NCBI GenBank assembly: GCA_002189035.1
Contig: NEEC01000025.1
Coordinates: forward strand, 675,300 to 739,299
Source of the DNA: Utricularia gibba
Lineage: Eukaryota > Streptophyta > Magnoliopsida > Lamiales > Lentibulariaceae
DNA length: 64,000 bases
Direction: 5' to 3'
The notes beneath the pieces are model-generated. The model was not told where the DNA came from, did no database searches, and saw only the letters and a list, made by a program, of their open reading frames with translations. A program made the translations under genes and the position numbers. Position 1 is the first letter of the stretch. Every line of letters begins with the position of its first letter. Of this stretch, positions 47,779 through 59,699 are shown piece by piece.

Positions 47779-49140
47779 CTAGTTGAGGTACACGTGACAT
47801 TGAAGAACAGTTCCACAAACTCTGAATCCTGGAACAACCGTGAAAGCCACCCTTGGCTCTGTTGCTGCAGTGGTTTTGTGTGAAAAAAAGGCTTCACCAT
47901 TCAAACTCTCCATCCAAACTTCAGAAAAGCGGCTGCCTCTACCAAACTGAAAAACTGTGACATGTGGATGGAAAGAGAAGGCGAGACAGTGGAGGAGCCA
48001 TATGTGCTTGGCCATTTCAGCGAATTCTGTGAAAAATGGCGTGTGCGGGTAGTCACCAGAATTCACCAAATGCCATTGCTCCAAATTACCAAAGAGAGAT
48101 GACTCCATTTTTGGATGCACAAGCTGCAGATACTTCTTTTGGCAGTATGAGGCAAACCGGGACTTGGGCATCAGGGCAAGATAATCTGATGCCTTGATGG
48201 ACTTCAGCTCCAAAAATTCATCAAAAGACAGAGATCGTCTGTTTTCCTGATCAGAGAACAACTTGTCTTTGGAAACAAAGTCAGGGTAATTGAAACCATC
48301 AAGCATTTCTCTGCATACAAAAGATTCGAATACATAGCGACAGTCAGCTGGCTTTAAGAAAGTAATCCCAGGTTCAATTGCATCGGCCGCAGCAGCGATA
48401 TCCCAGCCAGAAGATTCCATCACACTGATCAGCATCCGCACAAAGCCTTGAATGCATTTTACAGCTCGCTGATAGCCTGTGGTGAAATGAGTTGACTTTA
48501 AGTTTGATAGTGAAACATTACTTCGCACGCCTAACTCTAGCTCTCCAGCTGAGTGCATACTCTTTTCAAGCAACTTCCTGTCCTTGAGGACTCCAGCTAA
48601 CTTCTCTCTCAAAAATTTCAACTCAGAATCCTTGCTCTTTATTTGTAAATCCAGCTTGTTACTTGTGATTTCATATGTCCGAAGCATACTCTTAAGCTCC
48701 TGAATTTCGTAAGAGAAAATAGTAGTCACCAACGATGTCTCCTGCAACTGTTTTTTCAGAAAACAATGCTTCAGTTTTGACAAATTCTTTAGCTCAGCCA
48801 CTATATTTTCATCTGCGGAACGAATCTGTTCAGAATCATAAGGGCACTGAGCCATTTGTAACAGTGCATACGCAGCCTTGATGGTTGATACACTGGAAAA
48901 TACTCCTGCGAAAAAAGCTTCTCTAGCTAGGTTGGCCCTCTGATCTTCATTCTCATCTCGAAAACTAGAAACTGAGGAGAATATGGATTGATCATTTTTC
49001 ATCTGCTCCTGAAACTTTATTTTTGTGGTCCCATCACCTGAACCTGCTCCTGATCCCGAATGAACATGCAAAATCTTTACCATTGCACGTAGCAAGCTGC
49101 TCTTATCTTGAGTAGCCTCTGATCCCTTAACTGAATCCAT
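47779..49140 (-). CDS. GIL1: GIL1-like DUF641 protein (gravitropic in the light)
   Basis: Single coding exon of 453 codons plus stop from ATG 49140. DUF641 is recognisable near the N-terminus (NLAREAFFAGVFSSVSTIKA, YALLQMAQCPYDSEQIRSAD, VAELKNLSKLKHCFLKKQ). A coiled-coil stretch (IQELKSMLRTYEITSNKLDL) and the GIL1-type C-terminal half (GWDIAAAADAIEPGITFLKP, RYVFESFVCREMLDGF, FAEMAKHIWLLHCLAFSF) follow. Length and order match Arabidopsis GIL1, which acts downstream of phytochrome to disturb hypocotyl gravitropism in light. The ATG sits directly behind a splice acceptor at 49142-49141, so a 5' UTR intron (49944-49141) and a leader exon ending at 49945 are likely. The paralogue could also be IRKI-like, but the C-terminal half favours GIL1. 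Confidence 0.9.
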   Translation of the reverse strand: MDSVKGSEATQDKSSLLRAMVKILHVHSGSGAGSGDGTTKIKFQEQMKNDQSIFSSVSSFRDENEDQRANLAREAFFAGVFSSVSTIKAAYALLQMAQCPYDSEQIRSADENIVAELKNLSKLKHCFLKKQLQETSLVTTIFSYEIQELKSMLRTYEITSNKLDLQIKSKDSELKFLREKLAGVLKDRKLLEKSMHSAGELELGVRSNVSLSNLKSTHFTTGYQRAVKCIQGFVRMLISVMESSGWDIAAAADAIEPGITFLKPADCRYVFESFVCREMLDGFNYPDFVSKDKLFSDQENRRSLSFDEFLELKSIKASDYLALMPKSRFASYCQKKYLQLVHPKMESSLFGNLEQWHLVNSGDYPHTPFFTEFAEMAKHIWLLHCLAFSFHPHVTVFQFGRGSRFSEVWMESLNGEAFFSHKTTAATEPRVAFTVVPGFRVCGTVLQCHVYLN

Positions 49141-49944
49141 CTGAATCAAGAAACAACTAAAATCAACCACCGGGAACAAGCTTTAACTTAGGATATGAAA
49201 TGAGGTGAAAAATACGTATGAGATTATCATCTAACTGAGACAAAGTTCGATGCCCCATTTTGCGAATAACTACATAAAAGTTTGCAGTTGGGGGTACAAT
49301 TTGATACCATAAACATTCAACCACACGAGTAACAACTGGTAGCATCAAAGTACTGGTCACCCATTGGCCCCACAGTTCACACACAAACTATCCGATCCCG
49401 TATGCAAAAAAAAGTAGAGAATTGTGACGCAATGAGATGTAAAAGAATGGGTTACCGTCTACATGCATGAACTAGAAGGAGGGTACTGCACGTCTCCACA
49501 TGGATGCTCATGAGGCGAAATTTAAGTGAGCCGGGAAAATTGGTAGATGAACACACATGACAAGTGTAACTGATATCGACAAGCAGACAAATTCCCAATC
49601 CCTCAGGGACCACCCCTTCCATTCACCCAACAACTAAATCAAAGATGAATAAAGGTGCAATCTTTCACTAACATGGAAAGCTCCCCTTCGGGAAAGATAT
49701 TCACCAACCAGAAGAACGAACAAAAAAGGTAGAGCATCAAAATTTTATTACATTCTCATTCGGAGGGGAGGAGAAAGAAAACCATTAACTCGATTATGAG
49801 ACACGGGCCCATTCACCACAAGCGCGTGGATGTAATTCAAGTGACCCCAACTTTGTAATATGAAACGGGACAACAAGGAGGGTCGAGAATAAATAGTCCC
49901 TGCTGAATAATGTCTTTGACCATCGCGTAAAAAACTATCGTTAC

Positions 49945-50090
49945 CTTGCAGAGATGGCCCCGATGGTCAAGAGACGCTGCGGATTGACGCTCCTACAACT
50001 GGGGAAAACCCCGACAATGAAATACGCCAGCCACTCTCTTCTCGGTTACTTCCTCCTCAGCTCCTGAAGGCAAGTGCAGAGGCATGCTCA
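49945..50090 (-). repeat. GIL1 5' leader exon segment, copy A of an inverted duplication
   Basis: On the minus strand this segment runs from ATGCCTCTGC to the splice donor CTCTGCAAG/GTAAC. It matches 60136-60275 on the plus strand, including a 26-bp perfect block at 49999-50024 (copy B: 60196-60221) and a 21-bp perfect block around GGAGCGTCAATCCGCAGCGT. This copy has no insertion at the ATGCCTC end. Confidence 0.9.
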
Positions 50091-51424
50091 TTGTGAGAGC
50101 AGAAAGGCTAGATCTTTGGAAAGAAAAAAAGAAGGATGTAGTGGAAAGGGAAGCACTTTCTCGGGATAAAATCCCGTTAGGAGAAAAAAAGCCTTGACAC
50201 AACAAAGAAAAAGTTCCTGGAGAGGGGCTATGCACTTCAAGACAAAAACCAAACTGAACTACTCACCAGAGGAGCTTGAAGTTACACAGTCACGCCTGAG
50301 ATAAGAGAAAAAAGAAAAATACGGGCTTGATTCTGAGAAAAAGATCTTGTCAGATTAGGGTAGAGGGGAGGAGGAATGCACCAACAACTGCGCTGGAGGC
50401 GGAGGAGGAGAAGCTAAATTGAATTAGAAAAGGAGAAAATGGAGTAGAAAGAAATACGGGCAGAGAAATCAGCAGAACTAATGACAAACGGACGGTGGAA
50501 TTAAAAACGTGGGGACGGATTCCATCCGGACATTTTTGACCCTTGTTGTATGAACAGCCTCCCTCCGGAAGCAAGTTGAACCGCCGCTTTGAGGGCACGA
50601 GGGTCTTTTAAATCCCTGCATTAATCACGTAGCGGGGTGTGTATGAAAGAAACGGACAAGTAACAAAAGCAGAATGTTCTCTCTCTACCCACACACTCAC
50701 TCATAAATAGTATAATTTCATTCCAGACTCCCTCGTCTCCTTCATCAGAGATGCACATTATACAATTGTTCATCATTCGACTTTTCAGCGCATTGCTTCC
50801 CAGTCAGTGGTATCAGAAAAGGAATAGCTAGCTAGCTAGCTAGCAATATTTATCTGTATAGATGGGCATGGCCAGAAGCTCATAGAGATGTTTATTTATC
50901 TCAAGTAAAGCGATTGGTGTTTGGGGTGGGAGAAGGCGTACTCAAACATGACTATGACCCATCGAATACGGAGTCTGATGATGGGAATGGGTGCTACTGC
51001 TGCTAATGGAGAGAAAAGCCTGCAACAGGATAAGATTTCCATGTACCGCAGTGCAGCTTAACTCCACAAGTTCAGCACAAGCTTGTTTCGCTTCTTCTAA
51101 TCCACACACACGCATACATGCTGGCTGGCTGGGCTCGAGCCTACCTACCTAGCCCCTCTGCCATCTCCACACTTCTCCCATCTCATTTGGGATTTGAACC
51201 TCCATTTCATTTTCAGGTGCTACATGTCTGTCTTGGCGTTGCGCCAAGGCCCAAAATAGATGAATCAAATATCATGCAACCCACAGCCCAACAAGTACTT
51301 AATTCCATCGGCGTACCACTATTCCATGATCCAATCAATAATTTCTACCTACGCCTTGCCTTGAATAATCTATCCACGGAGGCGCCGTCTACATACAATC
51401 AATCAATTGATCCCCAATCCGGTA
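50091..51424. other. Divergent promoter region between GIL1-like and TBL genes
   Basis: About 1.3 kb. The left part is the GIL1 leader and promoter (A-runs at 50121-50130). A (GCTA)n microsatellite lies at 50826-50844. The right part is the TBL promoter. No extra exon is supported. Confidence 0.55.
50826..50844. repeat. (GCTA)n microsatellite
   Basis: About 4.5 copies of the tetranucleotide gcta between genes. Confidence 0.95.
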
Positions 51425-52817
51425 ATGGGGGCGTCGGTGGCGTTGCTTGTGCAGCTGCTGCTGATCTCCAGCCTGAAAATCTCGAGTAAGAAACTGGAGC
51501 ATGAGACGAAGGCCCCTTGCAGTAATATTTTTGAAGGGAGTTGGGTACGCGACGCCGCATTGTTGCCTCCCTACACCCCCTCATCCTGTCCCTTCATCCA
51601 GTCGGAATTCAATTGCCTAAAAAATGGCCGCCCCGACCAACTCTACCTCCAGTACCATTGGCAGCCCTCCTCGGCCTGCGCCTTTTCCAGGTACATTCAA
51701 GCCAATGCTTCTTCTTCCCTTAAGTTGCATATCCATGATCCAATTCCGTAAATTAACACCCGCATGATCTTGGTAGTCTAGATTCGATGGGGCTGATTTC
51801 TTGCGAAGACTCCACGGAAAACGGATAATGTTTGTCGGTGATTCCTTGAGTCGGAACCAGTGGCAGTCACTGATGTGCATGCTTTACGCCTCCTCGCCGC
51901 CTGGCACCGCTGTTGATTCCACAACATCCGGCGAGATTTCCACTTTCACCTTCACGGTAAGATAGACCCCAAAAGGATCCGCTAGATTTGTTTTCCGAGT
52001 ACGAAAAGTGTCTTCCTCATATCCAGGATTATGGAGTTGAAGTGATGCTCCACCACACGTTGTTTCTTGTGGATGTTGTTCGGGAGGATAAAGGCCGGAT
52101 CTTGAAATTGGATTCCATAGAAAATGGAAAATTTTGGAAGGAGATCGACGTCCTCGTTTTCAACACATGGCATTGGTGGAACCGCCGTGGTCCATCACAG
52201 CCGTACGTTCGGATTTCACTAGCAGACCTTTAAAACGCGCGAGCTTACTGAATTTCCTCTTAGTTTTTGGTTGCAGATGGGATTACATAGAAGTAGAAGG
52301 CCAACTCTATGAAGACATGGACAGAGTTGTTGCCTTCGAGAAAGCTGTTACAACATGGGGCAAATGGGTGGATAACAACGTCGATCCTGCCAGCACAAAG
52401 GTTTTCTTCCAAGGAATATCTCCATCTCACTACAAGTAAGTTGTGCAGCCTCATCGCTCCCCGCAACACACAACTAATTTCACCGTCGCATCCTTGGTGT
52501 GGTGCGGCGTGTGTTTTTTTTACTTGCAGTGGCACTTTATGGAACGAGCCGAAAGCGAGGTCTTGCATCGGACAGAAAGAACCGGTGGCTGGATCAACTT
52601 ACCCTGGAGGAGTTCCTCCGGCTTTGCCGCAATTGAAGAGAGTGCTGAGCACAGTACGCAAACCTGTTCAGTTGCTGGATATAACGAATCTCTCTCTCCT
52701 GAGAAAAGACGGGCATCCTTCTATCTACGGCCTACCAGTTACCACCGACTGCAGCCATTGGTGCCTCCCGGGGTCCCCGATACCTGGAACCAAATACTTT
52801 ACAATCTGATTCTTTAG
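51425..52817 (+). CDS. Trichome birefringence-like (TBL) polysaccharide O-acetyltransferase (one-base frameshift in last exon)
   Basis: Five exons: 51425-51690, 51782-51956, 52027-52202, 52277-52435, 52530-52817. A signal/anchor segment ([13 protein letters not shown]) is followed by the TBL domain ([34 protein letters not shown]) and the DUF231/PC-esterase part with GDS motif [45 protein letters not shown] and the C-terminal DCSHWCLPG, which carries the D..H pair. Such proteins O-acetylate cell wall polysaccharides in the Golgi. After CLPG the frame moves: the expected [11 protein letters not shown] is in another frame, and one extra base in the G4 run at 52770-52773 would join them to about 354 residues. 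It resembles the PMR5/TBL44-45 branch, but I cannot fix the member. Confidence 0.92.
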
Positions 52818-53040
52818 CAACAACCCCACAGGGAATCGCATCACAATACTCTTCATTTTGTGTCTCACACACTTGGAACCAGTTGTTGACGCACATGCAC
52901 ACATCATTGGTTGATTATTGGTAAATGCAGCTATTGCTGTTGTAAGGATGAAACAAAACTAAGAGCAATCAGAACTTGATTAGGTAGCCCCACTGGCCTT
53001 TGAGATCGCTCCTGGCCAACGGAACCCACACAACGTTCCA

Positions 53041-54528
53041 TCAAAGATTCTTTCTCCTCTTAGACGGGGGAAAATAAGGCCTATTACGGTGGTCCTTGAA
53101 GTCCTGCATAAGCGAAGAGCATATATCGGGCACGAAGAATGATGTGTTGTAGACACTTCGAGGATTCTTAGGGCACCAAAGACCAGAGATTGTTGGGGGA
53201 GAAGGCATCTGCGGCACGGTACAGTGTGAATCCGGAACCTGTCCAATGCAATCATCGCATTCTAACTCAGCATCTGCCACTCGCTGGGAGCCACTATCCG
53301 AATCCCCAAGCTTCCCACTGTCAGCCTGACAGGCAAAGAAAGCCATGCAGTTGAAAGCCTTCGTCAAACCATCAACTTAGTTGTCTAATGTAAAGAACTA
53401 CAACAAATCCAGAAATACGGTAAAATCCATGGACTATACCTTGGACGATCCATTGTCCATGAAGTAAAAATTCTGGCTATGATCACCATGCGCAAGGAGC
53501 TCATCCAGCGACCACGGGGGCACACCGCCATATGCAGAACCTCCAGAAAAAGCTAGCCTTGATGCTGAAAGCTCTTCTCTTGCACCCGCTTGGTAACGAC
53601 TTTCCTGTGGGATTGGGGTTATTCTCTTTGGAGCAGCATGGAATTCTTTTCCGGAGCCCTTGCCATCGGAACGAGAACTGGCTATCCCAAAGGAAGATGA
53701 TGACCCTGGCTCAGCAACTTCAATTTCAGTTTTCACTCCTGTAAGTAGAAATCTCTGGTGTGCAGAGACCAGAGTGTTCACGGAATGCACATCTAAATCA
53801 CACTTCCGGCAAAGCAGCGCTCGATCCTCGAGGCAAAAAAAGTAACCTACGGTTTCCTGAGAGATGTTTGAAAACAACATAAAAAAAAAAATACTTCAAG
53901 ACGACATAGAAGAAACAGAAAGTCTTACTAGGCGCATAGGGAAGGCAATTGCACCGTATCAAATGATGAAGGCATTCACATTCCGAAACAGAAATCATTT
54001 ACCAATGAATTCCAAAACAAGAATAAGAACGAACTTCACAAATCTGATAAAATAGGAGAACATAAGCAGTTCCAGATCGATGGCCATTAGAAATCTCTAT
54101 TAATCCTTCTGGAATATCTACCAGTTAAGAAGTCGTAAAGGAATAGGAGATGCACATCTGGTAACTGGGGTCACCGAACTCTAAGAAAACCATACGCCAC
54201 AAATTCTAACCAGGAATTAGTAGCATCCACACTTTCGAGGTATTTCTGAAAATCAGTAGTAGCCAAAAGGGCAAGGACCTTCTACTCAAGCAATTAACTA
54301 CTGGTCTAGATTCAGAACTCCGGTTGGTGTAAATTTTATACCAACCTGGCAAATATCACATTTGGGCATCGGAGAAGATGAGCTACAGAGTGGAACCCTC
54401 TGGTGTTTGCTAGCGAGCCTGTTTGCTGCGTGCACTTTCTGGTCGCATATCAAGCAAAGTGCCGCCTCGTCGGCGCAGCAAATGACGGCCGCTTCTGCCG
54501 CCTCGCAAACGTTGCACTGGATCTTCAT
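53041..54528 (-). CDS. Double B-box zinc finger protein, BBX22/LZF1-like
   Basis: Three exons, 54528-54346, 53856-53440 and 53325-53041, give 294 codons plus stop. B-box 1 is [20 protein letters not shown] to [13 protein letters not shown], and B-box 2 is CDICQ (exon 1 end) joined to [20 protein letters not shown] and [13 protein letters not shown]. There is no CCT domain. The middle contains SLDELL, and the C-terminal region has [17 protein letters not shown], a hallmark of the BBX20-23 group. These factors work with HY5 in light-dependent seedling development and anthocyanin accumulation. All phases agree; the gene appears intact. Confidence 0.92.
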
Positions 54529-55786
54529 TCCGACTGTGCACTGCAACTTGGTTGAAGCCCAGTAGCTAAAGATTTGATGCGGTAGCCCTGACCAGAAAAT
54601 TTAGAACAAATTCGCGTCGCTCGCCCGGAGTGGTACAGGAGGGTGATGGAGACGATATTTATTCCCTCCTAGAGGGAAGAGGAAGATGTTGATAAATGGG
54701 CTGTCTTGCCATGCCTCATCTGGGCCCACTTAAATATCCAATCCATCCATTCTACACGGACTACTTGCGAAAATCCAACACGCGTTGAAAAGGCCCAAGC
54801 CTTTTTAAATAGGCGTTGGAGCCCAGCCCATACTTTCTTTCACGGGTGATTTACGCAAGTCGCGCGTCCGGCAATAATACCCCCCTACTCATGGTCAAAG
54901 GAGCCGTTGCGCGCCTACTCTTCTTCTAGTCAGCAATGGTAACGATCCCTTCTTTCCCAGTTTTAAGTTGCAATTCTTTTTTATCGGCTCTCTTTTGCTC
55001 CAAAGACCGCGTAATCTGTGAACCAAAGGCCTACCCACTGGCTGATGCGCAACTTACTGCAACCATTCTTGACTTGGTTCAACAAGCTGCGAACTACACA
55101 CAGCTCAAGAATGGTGCCAGTGAAGGTTTGAAGCATTCCTCAAGGAGCATGAAGCTATTTTTGCTGGAAAAACTTCACATAACTGAGGGTACAGTTTTCG
55201 GACTGGCTCGACTACCTTGTTGAAAGTAGTGTCCAGCTCGCTTCCTCTCCCAAGGCCACTTGGCAAGGAGATAATGGAGATAGGTAGTATTGTTTATGGG
55301 CCCGATCTGCCTAGCACCGAGACCTACTGTGGACATATCATTCATGCCTAATCTGAAATCCCACTCCACGCCATAACTCAATAAATAGAAAAGAAAAATA
55401 GTGGAATGGATTTTATTTTCATCATCAGCCAAAAAAACTGAAGCCACAGAATGAAGCGCCTTCCATCATGAAACAAGCGTGTGCGATCTTCCTTACTGGC
55501 CGAGAAGAAGGAATCGGCGTTTTCGCACAAGATATACCTGAGAAACGCTGGGCGCGGGTTCCATTTCCTTCCTTGTTAGCGTTGCAGGTAACCTTATCCA
55601 GCATATGCATAACCACACCTCCGTCTCCACCTGCTTTGCCTAGTTGGACATAGATTTCTTTAAATCAATCGGCGCGATGATATCGAAAGCTCTTTCTTAT
55701 TTTTCGCGTTCGTAGTCACTTGTATTCTCTGGCCGTCAATTGACTAGCACATCGTTCAGATAATTTGCAGTTTCATATATTTGGAG
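54529..55786. other. Divergent region between B-box and HNH genes, with a SNU13-like fragment
   Basis: Promoter side of the minus-strand B-box gene on the left and of the HNH gene on the right. Apart from the SNU13-like fragment described separately, no exon is supported. A frame at 55468-55590 ending at a GTAACC donor could be a leader exon of the HNH gene, but I cannot connect it in frame. Confidence 0.45.
55012..55130 (+). pseudogene. SNU13/NHP2L1 (15.5K, L7Ae family) N-terminal fragment
   Basis: Reads KAYPLADAQLTATILDLVQQ followed by AANYTQLKNGASEGLK, an almost exact match to the start of the U4/U6.U5 snRNP and box C/D protein SNU13. Similarity then fades: the RNA-binding NEATKTLNRG region and everything after it are missing or unrecognisable. 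The upstream join is also off by one base. I take it as a truncated duplicate. It lies in the upstream region of the HNH gene, where it may be transcribed, but no full L7Ae domain can be made from it. Confidence 0.75.
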
Positions 55787-58103
55787 ATGGCTCAATTTAC
55801 AGCTGGGGGAGGGGGTCGCCCAAAGTCACTCTTTAGTATGGATGGATGGCCCGTTGGTTTCGATTCGCAATATCACCGCCTTGGGGTTACAACTTTGGGC
55901 GGCTGCCGAGGGAGGTACTCGAGATACAATTACTCGTTTTCAGTTCCTCGTGGAGAACCAAGGATCAAGCTCTGGATTGTTCGAGCTCTCATGGCAGATG
56001 CCTCAGGATCATCATTAACTTCCGCGGGAAATATATGGAGTGACACCTTTGATGAGATTCCGAACGATGATATGGACTTCGAATTTGATGAACTGGCTGG
56101 TTTCAGAGGGTTGGTTCTGGATATTTCCTACAGGTTAGCTTCTCGTTTTGCTTCTACCAACAATATAATGATCTTGAAATTCCATTGTGTCATTATTTTC
56201 CTGGTTACGGAACCCGCATTGCGTTGTCGGAAGTAGCTTGCCTGGCTATAATACGTACCATGTTATACATAAAATGTGCAGTTCATTGGCATATGAGAGA
56301 CTTGGAAAAATAGGGATTATCTGTTAATTAGGTTCTGCATTCCCCACCCTTATTTCCTACTTCTGAGGAGTGTGATATCAAATATCTGTACAGGCCTTAC
56401 TGATGTTTCTTTATTCGCCATAAAGCATGATTTGTGCGCTCAGCTTGTTTTTTTTTTTCATATATTCCCGCTTTTGTTTTGTTTATTCTTCTATCATTGC
56501 TCATTTTAGTATATGCTGTTGCATTCTATTATAGATGTATTTATGCACAATAAATGATATGTAGGTGATAATATAGCAGCGTTGCTATTATAATTTTTGC
56601 AGACTATTTTATGAAACGATGCTAATGGGTTTGCCCTTTATCATAGGCCTGTTAATGTTGTATGCTGGAAACGTGCCATATGCCTTGAGTTTATGGATAA
56701 GGTTAGTTTTTGCAACCAACACAACCATTAATCTCCGAAGACCTCGAGAACTTATTGCGCCAATTATGTCTTCCATGTATCAATGACTACATAGCTGTTT
56801 TTTTTTTTTTTTTTTTTTCTAAATAACACAAACATCTAAATATCAATGGAGCCTTTACGTAACATGCAGGATTTGAAGTTTGAGCTAACGATGGTCTTTG
56901 GTGATATCTGGTTTCATACAGTTGCAGTTGTTGTTGTTTCCACGGAACCTTAATATTATTATTTCGTGTGGTTCTCCTTTATTGCAGGCTGATGTCCTCG
57001 AATACTACGACCAAACTATAAGCTCTCCAAGTGGTTCATTCTATATTCCCGCTGTTTTAAGGGTATGCCTACTTTTCATTTTAATAATATTGTTTTCTCG
57101 TCGCATGATTCCTAATTTCAGTGGTTGATTTCCGGTGTGAAATTTAGTTATTACCTCATTCTTTTGGTCGAAAAGCTTCCATGTTCATTGTCTATAAAGA
57201 CTTCTCTTTTTCCGACTCTGTCAACCGTCGTAGCTATTTTTATTCATTTGAAATGCGTCAACCGTGACAGGTTCCACAATTACTACAAGTCAGGAGAAGG
57301 AAAGTGAAGAGAAACCTTAGTCGTAAAAATGTCTTCCATCGGGACAACTTCATGTGCCAGTGAGTTATTTTCCTTAATATTGTGCTTCACCTCGCAATCC
57401 AAGGCATAGGCGTCCGTCTTCACCAATGAAACCACTTGATTACTCTAACGGTGTTTTCTTGTTAGGTACTGTTCATCGCATGACAGCTTGACCATTGACC
57501 ATGTTTTGCCAATTGCTCGAGGGGACAGTGGACATGGGAAAATTTGGTAAGATGATAGTTGTAGATTGAAGTCTTGCGTGCTTTGTAAACCTTGGTGAAA
57601 GAGTATGCTGATATCATGCCACTGAGTTTGGACCTAAACTCCAAGCTACCAAAGTGGCTTCTAAAAATATTTTGTGGTAAAAGAAACTTGTTCGCCTGTT
57701 TTTTTCCTATAATAATTGTTTCAAAAATCAACACCAATTTATTCATGAATTAGGTCGCAGCTTGTGCCAAATGCAACTCAAAAAAGGGCCAGAAAACCTT
57801 GGAGGAGGCGAATATGAAATTGATGAAGACACCTAAGGTACATGCTCGAGGTCTTCGTGATAACTGAATGAAGTGATAAAATCACCTGAACAATCAAGAT
57901 TTGTTGAACATGGAACTGAAATTCCGATGCGATCAATTCTGAGTTGGATATATAAAGATCTTTTTTACATTTTATAGGCTCCCAAGGACTTTGATATACT
58001 TGCTATTCCGCTGACAAACTATACTAGGCGTATGCTGAGAATGCGGAAGGGTATGCCAAAGGAGTGGCAAGAGTATCTCTCAAGTCCACACGCAGCGCCA
58101 TGA
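55787..58103 (+). CDS. HNH endonuclease-domain protein, plant type (one-base frameshift)
   Basis: Seven exons: 55787-56133, 56647-56701, 56988-57062, 57271-57359, 57466-57546, 57754-57837, 57978-58103. Conserved parts: RPVNVVCWKRAICLEF, ADVLEYYDQTISSPSGSFYI, RKNVFHRDNFMCQYC, the HNH core LTIDHVLPIARG, then CAKCNSKKGQKTLEEAN and a C-terminal RKGMPKEWQEYL. The paired CxxC motifs and DH...N fit a zinc-stabilised ββα-metal nuclease shared by cyanobacteria and plants; plastid location is likely but not shown. Frame changes in exon 5: one extra base in the G4 run at 57531-57534 restores the family's GGxWxWENL motif and about 285 residues. The start ATG 55787 is the least certain part, because upstream exons may exist. 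Confidence 0.85.
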
Positions 58104-59173
58104 TGTCCATTGCATGTAGGACTCCGCGCATCAATTCCTGTACATCACGCAACACTAAAGAAGATACTGTAAGGGTGCAGATTATATGTAAATAGTGAAT
58201 TCCATCATTCAGGTCGATTTGAGATTTATTAGTTAGTTTGATAAGAATAATGATTTTTAGGGTTAAGTTTGTTATAGTTAAGGATATTGGTGAATCAACT
58301 ATTCAATCTCACTGGCCGACCCTGACCCCTGTTATTTTGAGGTCATATCTAGTATTCAGAGTTTGCCTCGATTCGCCACGTACTTCGAGGTTCTTTAAGA
58401 GCAAATGAATCAACTAATGGGCCAAAGGCAGCCTTCATGAAAGCGATACCTGACCAAGGAGAACTAATCAATATAAATCTTCATGTACCGGCGGGGCTGT
58501 CAATCTAGCTCAACCAGGCGTATAATCTAAATTAAAATCGATTTTTTTTTAAAAAAAAAATTTAAATTGATAGTGGATACAAATATGAAAATTGCAAAAT
58601 TGATTATAAATAATCAGGATCCATATTTAAACTCTTAAATAATAATTGATTATAACTTCAAAATATATATCTGATTTTCTTTTATGAGAATTGATTTTTA
58701 AAAATCAATTCAATTCTCAAAGAAGTTTGGATGTATAACTTGTCATATAGGATTGTTTTTTTCAAAATTGATTTTAAAAAATAAATTTAATATTATATTC
58801 TTTTATTAATATATAATTATAGATAATACAATTTTTTAAAATAAATACTAATTTATATATTTTTAAAAAAATTATTCTGCTTACATGGGGTAGGATTTTA
58901 CAAATTTTCACTCAATAACACAAGAATTATTGATTTAAAAATTTTTAAAAATTTGATTAATATTGATGTTATATAATATATTTCATTTAAATAAATTTAT
59001 AAAATATGATTATTAGTAAATATGGATAAATTTTATAGTAATCGTTATCAAAAAATACTTCCAAACATGTATAAATTCTCATTCTAATAAAATTTTTGTT
59101 TTTGTTAAAATCAATTATGAAATAATTTTTCCCAAGGTTGACCTAATCTGTCTGCTCATACGTGCTCATAATA
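58104..59173. other. AT-rich intergenic block downstream of the HNH gene
   Basis: HNH 3' flank to about 58520, then about 630 bp of very AT-rich sequence (58530-59130) with many TTTAAA/AATT runs and no frames of note. It may be a degenerate transposon or simply AT-rich spacer; no ends could be defined. Confidence 0.45.
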
Positions 59174-59183
59174 TGTATGCCTC
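59174..59183. repeat. Left target-site duplication of the Mutator-like element
   Basis: TGTATGCCTC, repeated exactly at 60136-60145 on the other side of the AT-rich element. Confidence 0.75.
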
Positions 59184-59411
59184 GGGTGATTTTGTTAAAT
59201 ACCCTTGTCATAACATATTTATTGTTCATTTACCATTTACACTTTAATGCATTTGTTTTTTACCTTTTTTAACATTTTTTATTGTCATTTTACCTTAGTT
59301 ATTCTTTTTATTTGTGTTTTACCTCTTTTTAATGCATTTGTTCTTTACCTGATATTATAAACTTAAACTAACTAAATCATAATAATAAAACTTATTTACC
59401 TTTATTTTAAT

Positions 59412-59533
59412 CTCTAAAATTTCGAAAACCTTAATATTATATTATAACTAAAATATAAATACTTAATTTAAATCTTCAATTGAAACTATAAAGTCTGAAA
59501 ATAAACTATATTTTTAATAATATTAATATATGA
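59412..59533. repeat. Internal direct repeat unit 1 of the AT-rich element
   Basis: Resembles 59700-59822 over about 120 bp: shared strings include atttcgaaaa, tataaatact, aaaccttcaattgaaa-like text and tttttaataatattaatata at the end. I estimate about 80% identity by eye. Confidence 0.75.
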
Positions 59534-59699
59534 ACCATAATCCACTGCTTAAATCATCTAAGGGGGAATTCGATTTCTTATCTTTGCTATTTATGAATTC
59601 ACCGTCTAATCGGTGGAAATCAAGCTAGGCGGCTCCGACGTGGGTTTAAACAATTCCTATCCAATATACTACAAAAATTTGTTTCATGAAAATTATAAA

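Noticed and set aside
55468-55653. 61-codon frame (MKQACAIFLTG...) as first coding exon of the HNH gene
   Set aside because: A donor follows at about 55591, but no acceptor joins it in phase to the 55787 exon with confidence; kept only as a possible leader.
58530-59130. AT-rich stretch left of the Mutator-like element as a second transposon
   Set aside because: No terminal repeats or target duplication could be identified, so it is only described as AT-rich spacer.
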